Assembly (NCBI RefSeq): GCF_000224145.3
Contig: NC_020166.2
Coordinates: 4,878,726 to 4,942,725 of the forward strand
Direction: 5' to 3'
Source: Ciona intestinalis
Taxonomy: Eukaryota > Chordata > Ascidiacea > Phlebobranchia > Cionidae
Length of the DNA: 64,000 bases
Positions within the stretch are counted from its first letter, which is position 1; each line of letters starts with the position of its first letter. The notes beneath the pieces are model-generated. The model did no database searches. It was not told the origin of the DNA and was given only the letters and a program-made list of their open reading frames with translations. A program made the position numbers and the translations under genes. Below are positions 25,301 to 32,694 of the stretch, one piece after another.

Positions 25301-27655
25301 GGTTACTGATTGTCCACCTAACCACAAAGCCTCCCCACCAGGATAGTAAAGTATATTATTGCATATAGGTAGGGGAAGAGCCAAAGGAAGCAAGATGATC
25401 ATTCTGGCATACGATGACAGTAGCCACATCCAACGAGAAAAAAGTAACATAATTCGTGTGAAGTTCACGCACGATATACTGCAGATGTTACGACAAATGG
25501 ATCCAGAACAACTTAAGAAAGATGTATGTGTATAAGAATTAAATAAAATTAACTTATCTATCTTTGCATGGAGAAGGCATAATAGCTGTTAAAACATAGA
25601 AATTCTGTTTCATACACCTTGTGTTTATGATTGACATATGTAGTTTTGGGGAGATTATTTTTTGTTATATTTTTGAAGTTTTATGTATGACCCATAAGGG
25701 CCCAGTGGGTTGGAGCAGTGTACATAACACTTTAAAGAACAAAACCAAAATCTTAGTGTCTACTTGCGTTTTTATAACTTGTTTCAGAGAATTTGAAATG
25801 GTATATTTTTGTTGTTTTTTTGCCAAAAAATATCAAATTAAGATAGTGTATTAAATTTTTCAGATTAAAAAAATTCAAATACGGTTAAAGGAAGACCGTG
25901 GTTTGGAAAAGTTGTCTGCTGAGTTTCAGAGTTTCAAAAAACATCCTAGTGGGAACAACATTTGGACTCTCTTGTGTAAGGGATGTAAAACTGAAGTCAC
26001 AAAATCAGATCAGTTCCGACACATTGAAAAGCAGGTGTGGCTACAATTATAGTTTATGAAATTTACCACAGCATTAGTCAATTACCACGACTTTATTTAC
26101 TGTAACAAAAAATGCCCCAGTAGTAACTACTTCAAGTTAGTAAAAAGGGAATATTTAATACTGTTGGGTAAAATATTGCATTCTAAAAAGTGTGCATGAG
26201 ACAAATTAATGTAGTTGATAAGCCTTTCCCAGCATTTATATTTGGGCAGTTATGCAGGATAAATTTTATTGAATATGCCTAAAACTTCCGTGAATTCTTA
26301 CTATTTTACATCAGAACCAATTAATATATATTCTATTCTATTTATATGAGTAAGGTTATTGTTTTGCGACGTAGGATTTATGCCAGAGTTAACCCATTGT
26401 CGCAACACCTGTGCTTGTCTTCATATATACATTTGAATATTAACATCGCAGCCTAACTTGTGTTTTACTGTCAAGAAAATATTTTAATAATGAGTGAATG
26501 ACATATCATCATCAACTAAGTTGTTGCACTATTTTTTTAAGGCATAAACAAGATAGGGTAATGCAAAGGTATTTACAGCTGAGTGCTTGTTTCTTCTACC
26601 ACTTGTATTACCATAGTAAGATGGAGTAAAATAGGTCATGTTTTCATTCTCTTTGCTGTCCCGTTTGGTAGTAATCAAAAAATATTTACAAATTAAATAC
26701 CTAAGTATAAGATTTAAGTGCCTACAGTATCCCATCTTACTCCACAGTACTTTATATCTAACTATATAAAAAAATGTGTTAACATGTAGCACCATGTGGT
26801 TGTGGATCCTAAGTTTGAAGATAAAGCATCTTGTCGTGAAGTACCTATAGAACAAGGGAAACCCGTGGGATTTGAACAAGTTATTATCGGAAAGGTTTAC
26901 TGCAAAGAATGCGGGTAAGGATCATTGTATATTAAGTACAGTCCGGTGTATGATGTTTTTAAAGAATAGGTTTAAAAACTCTCCATAGCTTTAATGTTAT
27001 TGGTGTCTGTGGTGACATGTCAACTCAACAATAAAGTGACCACGTATGTTTTATTACCACAGTTTTACGCTTAAAAAACCTTGTCCCCTGCTATTACATG
27101 ACGTAACAGAGGAGCAGGTTAAAATGTACTGCATTTTAAAACATTTTGAGTTGCGTATTTACTAAAGAGTGTAACTGCATTTTACTACATTTTCTAAAAT
27201 AATGTCCGTATGTGTGGTCCTACTGTATACAGTGCGCCAGAAAACACCTGTGTTATGAATGTTAGCTCTAGGTGTGGTTAAACATCATATCATCGCAACG
27301 ATAAAGTAAATACTTACAACTTAATACTTTAACATAGTTTGTTCCTTTAAGCTTAAACCGCTTGTTTTAAACACCACACAGGCATGACTGGGGTGTTCGC
27401 ATGTGCCACAAAAAATGTCCCATCTCTGTACTTAAAATCGCGGGCTTTGTGCTGACGTGCGGAGAGGAGAGAGTGGAGAAGAAAAAATGGAAAGATTCGC
27501 CTTTTTCTGTTAAAAAAGAGCTAGCAGAAGCAGATTTAAGAAATATTTTGGAACACAGAAAAAACAAAAATGGACAAAATGTAGAAAATGAGGAAGAAGA
27601 CAGTGATGAAGAGGATATTTATGGTGACATTGGAAACCAAGTGTTGAGTTCCTAA
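16388..27655 (+). CDS. RIG-I-like receptor (CARD-DECH helicase-CTD), 20 exons, about 992 aa
   Basis: Cytosolic dsRNA/5'-triphosphate RNA sensor. Exons: 16388-16487, 17219-17341, 17674-17860, 18035-18219, 18922-~19053, 19850-19894, 20290-20424, 20880-21006, 21437-21568, 21812-21956, 22323-22488, 22631-22738, 23137-23282, 23560-23695, 24204-24422, 24702-24869, 25369-25523, 25864-26034, 26790-26914, 27382-27655. Residues 1-198 align by eye with the two CARDs of human RIG-I. Helicase motifs: I APTGSGKT (300-307), II DECH (404-407), III TAS, IV IIFVRT, V SVAEEGLD, VI QRQGRGR (749-755), with a Hel2i-like insert between. The C-terminal domain has zinc cysteines 841/844 and 898/901, then HDWG and KWKD as in RIG-I, and finally an acidic tail. 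Length lies between RIG-I (925) and MDA5 (1025). The exon 5 donor is uncertain; only a phase-1 end keeps exon 6 open. CTD wording is nearer RIG-I, motif V-VI nearer MDA5. Confidence 0.93.
18300..18430 (+). repeat. tRNA-derived SINE fragment
   Basis: Box A-like CATAGCTGAATAGTTAGAG is followed by a perfect box B-like GGTTCAATACC at 18355-18365 and then by TGTGTCTTTGGGTAGGATAC, a body phrase found with changes near 19305, 20612 and (inverted) 24050. Lies in RNA-sensor intron 4. Truncated and diverged; not a functional tRNA because no acceptor stem can form. Confidence 0.55.
18676..18904 (+). mobile_element. MITE copy (family A), abutting the exon 5 acceptor
   Basis: Opens TAGTAGAGAGGGGCAAGATGG and closes GATCTTACCTTCCAGTACTATA, with the family block CTCATTTGGTAATAAACAAAGAA inside. 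About 230 bp. It ends only about 17 bp before the acceptor of RNA-sensor exon 5 (18922), so the intron's branch point and polypyrimidine region must lie in or right beside the element. Confidence 0.65.
19220..19390 (+). repeat. tRNA-derived SINE copy
   Basis: Starts with a clear tRNA-like head, ATGGCTCAGCAGTTAGAGCG (box A), then runs into GTTGCCATTACTGTGAAAAGATGTGTCC and CTTAATTCCAATTAGCCCAC. The middle phrase recurs near 13455 in a metalloproteinase intron. Box B is degraded. Lies in RNA-sensor intron 5. Confidence 0.5.
20575..20700 (+). repeat. SINE body fragment
   Basis: Contains ATGTGTCTCAAGCAAGACAC and ATCTTACCCAGTTGTCAC, matching the body of the tRNA-derived SINE fragments at 18300 and 19220. 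No head is visible. Lies in RNA-sensor intron 7. Confidence 0.4.
21955..22060 (+). repeat. Repeat family B copy
   Basis: AAATGTAACTTTTTTATCCTCGCATGGC... and ...TTATGTTTCGTGTACCTCG share order and wording with copies at about 25545, 29880, 30412 and 37262. Noncoding, about 100 bp, just after RNA-sensor exon 10 whose final bases it follows directly. Class is unclear (SINE or MITE). Confidence 0.45.
23335..23480. repeat. Interspersed repeat fragment (TATATGGGTGAGGTTCTTGA type)
   Basis: Shares its opening and the TTTTGGCCGGTGTTGACC phrase with the fragment at about 8215-8400. Lies in RNA-sensor intron 13. No coding capacity, and ends are not defined. Confidence 0.35.
23955..24170 (-). repeat. 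tRNA-derived SINE, minus orientation
   Basis: On the minus strand a tRNA-like head GTGGCTCAGTAGCTAGGCGC (box A) starts near 24160, followed by a body with TGTGTCTCAGTCACAACACTT. The low-coordinate end contains CTAAGATTTAGGCAGAGTTGG, which belongs to another dispersed family seen near 42385, 46440 and 53975. Lies in RNA-sensor intron 14, ending about 30 bp before the exon 15 acceptor. Confidence 0.5.
25545..25720 (+). repeat. Repeat family B copy
   Basis: CTTATCTATCTTTGCATGGAGAAG, then GTTAAAACATAGAAATTCTG and TTTCATACACCTTGTG, ending near GGGGAGATTATTTTTT. Same order of phrases as the copies at about 30412 and 37262. Lies in RNA-sensor intron 17. Confidence 0.45.
26613..26756 (+). mobile_element. 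MITE copy (family A), just upstream of the exon 19 acceptor
   Basis: CATAGTAAGATGGAGTAAAATAGG at the left and CCATCTTACTCCACAGTACT at the right form inverted ends; the inside has CCGTTTGGTAGTAATCAAAAA. At about 144 bp it is shorter than other copies. It ends about 33 bp before RNA-sensor exon 19 (26790), the second case of this family next to an acceptor of this gene. Confidence 0.6.
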
Positions 27656-28001
27656 ATTTAAACCTCAACTGTCACACATAACATTAATTTGATCTCTTCA
27701 AATACAACACTAAAGATCAGATTAGTTCCAACCTCGAAGAAAATTAAATCTACTGTTCCAAAAATTTTAATTTTGTAAATATTCTGATCATCAGATTTGT
27801 TAATATTTTTATTAGCTTGTATGATTTTTCAACTTATCTGCATTGCGCTTATGTATTGTAGTTAATTTTTGTAAAGCTCCCTACTTAGATTTTATTTTTC
27901 AAAGTATAATTGTTGTATTGTAGAACTTTGGTTAAGGAATTAAATAGCAGCGGTTTTACCGTTTGCACTCATTTACTTACTGTTTCAAACCCACTTTACT
28001 T

Positions 28002-28057
28002 TGGTGCAGTAACACAGTGGTTTATCCAATACTTCTAACCACTGTGCTACTGCACCA
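28002..28057. repeat. Strong hairpin (21-bp arms, 14-nt loop)
   Basis: The left arm TGGTGCAGTAACACAGTGGTT and right arm at 28037-28057 are reverse complements at 20 of 21 positions, separated by 14 nt. Read on the minus strand, the right-hand arm (GTAGCACAGTGGTTAGAAG) looks like a tRNA/SINE box A, with GGGTTTGAAAC about 45 nt further on as a degraded box B. So it may be a SINE head that gained an inverted copy, or a small-RNA precursor. Confidence 0.6.
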
Positions 28058-29107
28058 TAGTGACTTAAAGTTTCCTAGCATACGTAATTTCAATGGCTAT
28101 ATGGAAATTTGTTAACTGTGTGCCAGTAAGCGTATATGCGTTGGTTGGGTGTCTGTTTAAATTAAACCTTTTTTTGCGTTAAATAAGTCATTTTTTAACA
28201 GCCATTGACTTTATAGTCATTGTTTCAATTCACTAATGGATTGTCCAAGTTGCCACCCACAGAATAATTGGCTGGGTACCGAAATCCTTTTTTTTTTCAA
28301 ATAAGTGAAGAACTATTTTTATAGTGATTCTTCTAATGTGCATGGCTGTAAGTGTTCAAATTTTCAAATGAAAAAAGCTATTTCCAGTTTATCACTTTTT
28401 AAAAAAAATTTTAGCTCTATTTTGCCTTTTTTTCCGCATGTTAGTAAGAATGTGGGTGTTTAACTTAATAATAAAGTTGTAATTGTTGGGTTAACTCTTG
28501 TTGATATTACCAGCTTGTGGCCTCTTCTGTTTTTAATAAAACGTCGTTACCCATAATAAGGAAATAAATTTTCTGGCCGGTGGCCACACAAGTCGCTAAA
28601 CGTCAATTACTTCAACCCGGTTGTTCCTTTATTATGGATTTTTCAATTTGTTAGTTACACATATTCAAAATTAAAAAACACTAATCGCCCACAAAGTTAC
28701 ATAGCCTATATTTGGTGACTTATAAGCTGGCACGTGGTGTTTACGAAACAAAAACATCCAGCGATGGGTGCTGTCTATGCGAGGATAAATAAGCAACATC
28801 CATTCAATAATTACGACCAATGAGCTTTGTGTATAAATCTAAATTCCGTAATTGTTTATTGTATTAAACGAGTGGCGCATATACACTTTTTGCTGAAAAT
28901 ATTCCGCCCCCTGCCATCTATTGCTTATTTAGTAGAGTTAATTGTTCTTCAAATCCCAGCTGTTGATAATATGGTGGTATGGGGGAAGGCCGACGTTTCT
29001 CCAGTGATTTTGAAAGCTCAATATCAAAATTAACGTACGGTGTCTGTTCGTTCTTTACATTCTGTTTATAAAGCGTCAATGTAAGTAATTGAATAAAGTT
29101 TATTTGC

Positions 29108-29262
29108 TACTGTGGGATAAGATGGATCCTGTTAGGAAATTGACTTATACCGTAATCGTGTTTTTAACAATTAACAACGCTCTTTTAGAAGCTGTGGGAC
29201 AGTTTTATAGATCTGCAAAATTCTTGTTTGGTAACAAATAGGACAATACAAGATAATAAAAA
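29108..29262 (-). mobile_element. MITE copy (family A), inverted and diverged
   Basis: CTACTGTGGGATAAGATGGA at the left, then ATACCGTAATCGTGTTTTTAAC and TTGTTTGGTAACAAATAGGAC. The reverse complement follows the order of the copy at 29346-29540, including the GTGTTTTTAACAATTAACAA segment. Confidence 0.5.
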
Positions 29263-29345
29263 CGAGTACCACCTATGTTCTAAATCTAAATCGTATATTT
29301 GATTTATGATTTTATAGGGAATATCGTTTAATTGGTATTTTTGAT

Positions 29346-29540
29346 ATAGTACAGTGGGGGAAGATAGAACACCTTTTCATTCTGTTTTCTTTTCCCATTT
29401 GGTAGTAAGCAAAGAACATTTAAAGAGTTGTAAAACCGTATCCTCATGACTCCCATAGACTGTTGTTAATAGTTTAAAACACGATCAGGATATTTGAAAA
29501 TTATGTACTAAAGGTGTCCTTTTTCCCCACAGTACTATAA
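29346..29540 (+). mobile_element. MITE copy (family A)
   Basis: TAGTACAGTGGGGGAAGATAG begins the element and CTTTTTCCCCACAGTACTAT ends it, a readable terminal inverted repeat. The inside carries CCCATTTGGTAGTAAGCAAAG, ACCGTATCCTCATGACTCCC and ATCAGGATATTTGAAAATTA. The element is about 195 bp, with no frame. Confidence 0.75.
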
Positions 29541-29678
29541 TATTCAAATAAATTATGTGAAAATCGAGTCAAATGCAAAGTCTCATCGGTGAATTTAAGC
29601 TCATAATTAAGCGGTTGGCATTCTGAATCCGAAATATCCTATATACGGAATTTAGTTATTGGTATACTTGCCCCAAAC

Positions 29679-29871
29679 TATAGTAGGGCGGGGAAGGATA
29701 GGGCAACTTTTGATTCCATTTTATCGTACCATTAGGTAGTAAACAAAGACGTTAAAAAATTTATAAAACCGTATCCTCACGACTCGCATCGTTATTAAGT
29801 ATTTAAACCACGATCAGGATATTTGGATAATATGTTTTAAAGGTGTCCCATCTTCCCCCACCTTACTATAC
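29679..29871 (+). mobile_element. MITE copy (family A), best-preserved ends
   Basis: Starts TATAGTAGGGCGGGGAAGGA and finishes CATCTTCCCCCACCTTACTA, giving inverted ends of about 20 bp with a few mismatches. The interior matches the 29346 copy word for word over ACCGTATCCTCACGACTC and CACGATCAGGATATTTGGAT. These two copies are about 140 bp apart in the same orientation. Confidence 0.78.
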
Positions 29872-29879
29872 ATAAATAT

Positions 29880-29960
29880 GATGTATGCTCGCGTAGCGGT
29901 GCAACTATAGTCGTTAAAACATGTTTTGTTTCATACACTACGGACCAGCTTAATAATTAC
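29880..29960 (+). repeat. Repeat family B fragment
   Basis: GTATGCTCGCGTAGCGGTGC, then GTCGTTAAAACATG and TTTGTTTCATACACTACGGACC, matching the core of the other family B copies. It directly follows the MITE at 29679-29871. Confidence 0.4.
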
Positions 29961-30062
29961 CACGTATTCAATTTTGGAAAACTATTTTTAGAATCTTGCT
30001 TAATTGGCAAAATGCAACCACGACATGAGGTGTATGAACCCAACATCTCATCTTATGCATTT

Positions 30063-31285
30063 TCAACCCGCCCTCAAATATTTCTTATTTGAGCTATAGT
30101 TACTTGCTTTGTGGATCAGTAATCCGAATATACCACCCACTATAGCTATGCCACTGCATGCCCAGGCAAATGCAAAGCTAAATCCAAATTTTGAATTTCC
30201 AAATATGGCGTTCATAAAAACATCATTTCTTGCAATGTACATTCCAACAGTGAATATAGCCGTTCCACATAGAGCTGAGAAACCTTAGGTGAAAAAAACA
30301 GGGTTAAAATATAAGAGCTTGTATTCGAAAAAAAAAGGATTTGTCTTTGGAAATAAATAACTTTACCAAAGATAATAAATGCTAACAAATATTTCGCACA
30401 TATACACTTGAATAAATGTAACTTATTTATCCTCGCGATGCGTGATAACAGAAGTGGTAATAACACAATGTTCTGTTTCACACACTTCGCGTACCGGCCG
30501 CTTTTATGAGTTGCCATATAATTATGTAACTTTGCGGGTGATTTTTTTAAATTTCTTTATAGCTATTTCACTTCTCGTAGTTTAAGAATCTTTGTATTTT
30601 ACAATAAAATTAAATTTATTTCCAAATAGTCCCATACCTGACAGTAATAACAAAATGCTTGCAGTTGTCAACAACTTCGGGATATATTTCAAAAGACTAC
30701 ATAATGCCAACGCCACTGATATTATAATTCCGAGTAACGAAATAATTAAAAGAATTGTAACTGCCTTGAGGGGCACAAAGAACTGAATCGGCCTGCCTGT
30801 AATAGAGGTATAAATTGGGAGAGGATAGGACACTTGGCACATATTGCCAATTATTTCCAAATCAAAATAGTTAGCACCTTGCTGTTTCGCATTTTTTACA
30901 TTTTTTAAATATAGGCCTGTACAATTCGGAGCTGTAAAATGTACAATTCGGAGCGTTTTAACTAAATGATAAAATGTGATACAGTTATATTCTTCTATTT
31001 AAACTCCGATTAATTTTTCGTTCAAGAATTTATCTCCACTGTCAGTATTCCACTTTGTGATACTGAGTGTGTCGTGGACTTGTTCATCCTCGTTTAGTAG
31101 TTTAATGACTGGGGAATATATTTACCTAAAACTGAGGCGCAACGCCGGTCAATGCAAATAAGAAAGAGTCCAACTTTAGACGGTCCTTCAGTGACAGCCC
31201 ATGATTTTGTGCCAATTGCCACAATATCGAACGCAAGAGCTAATACCGAAAGCAAGGCGAAACAGCAAATATTTTTAATATCCAT
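30063..31285 (-). CDS. Claudin/PMP22-like four-span membrane protein, 3 exons, 179 aa
   Basis: Minus-strand exons 31285-31126, 30796-30638 and 30283-30063 join in phase (1, 1) to 179 aa with stop TGA. Four hydrophobic segments: residues about 6-26, two in exon 2 (LLIISLLGIIISVALAL and LTTASILLLLSG), and one in exon 3 (GIAIVGGIFGLLI). The first extracellular loop has Trp29, then GLF (39-41), Cys44 and Cys49, matching the W-GLW-C-C signature of claudins and PMP22/EMP proteins with Phe for the last Trp-adjacent aromatic. Both loop cysteines are kept. The tail is short and ends RAG, so no typical claudin PDZ-binding end (YV) is present. Probable role is in junctions or membrane organisation; the exact subfamily is open. 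Family B repeat lies in intron 2. Confidence 0.8.
30412..30550 (+). repeat. Repeat family B copy (fullest)
   Basis: AAATGTAACTTATTTATCCTCG, then GCGTGATAACAGAAGTGG, TGTTCTGTTTCACACACTTCG, ATGAGTTGCCATATAATTATG and AACTTTGCGGGTGATTTTTT. Lies in intron 2 of the claudin-like gene, antisense to that gene. The ACTTTGCGGGTGATT end is shared with the 37262 copy (ACTTTGTGCGTGATTATT). Confidence 0.5.
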
Positions 31286-32694
31286 GGGGCTTGCTTATTG
31301 TATAACCTTAACCTCAACTTTTTGCTTAAACGTCCAAACCACTATGCAATACCGTTCATTTGATTGAAAAACACATTGATGTAAAGGGCCATCGGCAAAA
31401 AAAAACAGTCTACAAAGTGTCCAAAGCAAAGTACAGGTTAATATAATCTACAAATACATAGGCTGAACGTTGATCATAGGCAAGCGGAAACTGTCGTTCC
31501 GGTTATAGCTGCATTATATGCGAAAACAGCGTTATTAGATTTGTGAAATTTGTGTTTAATTTTCGGGCCAGACGAACAACTTCAATAAAGATAAATTCCT
31601 ATTAGTTCGAAACGATTTAGAACGCATATATAGGCTAATACGATAATAGGTTCCAAAGAGCCCAAACTATTTGAATTTAAGGCCATTTGATACCGTAATT
31701 TCGCTACATTAAAGTTTATTAAATATTCCTGCTGTCCTGTTGGTAATAGTTGCCATGGTTAGTAAATGCCATATGGCGAATGACAGTGTGTTATCATAGT
31801 AGTAGCCGAGAGTACTATGGTGTTTTTGCAGTCACATATGGCATCTGTTAGCGCCTCTGAAAACGGTAACATGTTTAACACCATATAAACGTTTTATTAA
31901 ACAGAAGTGAAAAAGTTGCAGTTTGCGGACAGAAGTGAAAAAGTTGCAATTTAGACTTTTATAGGTGATGAACTCTCTTCGAAAACAACATGCGCCAAAA
32001 GAACTTATTTTTCGTATCGGTAGATGGCGCTACGAAACCATCGCCTTCATGGTAAACATACCGAACGACCTTCTTTACATTTGATGACGAGGGTGTTTTG
32101 TCACAACAGCGAAAAGGGCGAGCACAACAAGGGAAGGTTTGTATTTATTGGTCTGTAATTGTATCAAATTGTTTAGCGTAAAGAATAGCGAAATGTATAG
32201 CGTTATGTTTATAGACTGTATTGATAATAAAATGCCGCATTGTTGTATATAGTCCATTATATAACAGTGTAACACATGCCTAGACCCGGAATATAATAAA
32301 GCCGGTGGCGTTGCCTATACGTTTTATAAATAAATCTGTATTTTACCTCGGTAAGAAAACCATACGTTATTTGCTAGAGTATATGATATAGTATAGGAAA
32401 AACCTCAACTGTATAAAGCGTCTGTATATGTTTGTATAAACGTCCATACTGCTGGGATGCATCATCCATTAATAATTTTAAGGGCGTAACTGCCTGGTAT
32501 GTATTATATCATAAACCACCTTAAAATTTTTCCAATACCTAATGCCAGCAGTAAGAAATCCAACGCAATGTCATTTCATATTCCACCAGATAACTTCGAA
32601 CATATTTCATTATATGCATGATTTTATTTCCCCCTATCCAGCTGTAAGTTACATACTTGCATATCTTTAAATCAATTGTAATTATATTGAAATA
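31286..32694. promoter_or_regulatory. Divergent intergenic region between the claudin-like and PRR13-like genes
   Basis: The two genes point away from each other, 1.4 kb between start codons. I see no exon here. A 23-bp direct repeat, ACAGAAGTGAAAAAGTTGCA, occurs at about 31902 and 31930. A possible noncoding first exon of the plus gene may end at about 32350 (CTCGGTAAGA donor-like), but this is unsupported. GATGGCGCTACG at about 32023 resembles a YY1-type site. Confidence 0.35.

Larger units (their letters stand above)
27656..30062. other. Tail-to-tail region between the RNA-sensor and claudin-like genes
   Basis: No convincing exon. It holds the RNA-sensor 3' UTR (a candidate ATTAAA near 27938), a strong hairpin at 28002-28057, three MITE copies between 29.1 and 29.9 kb and a family B fragment near 29880. 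The two flanking genes converge here. Short frames at 28827-29033 have no family features. Confidence 0.5.
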
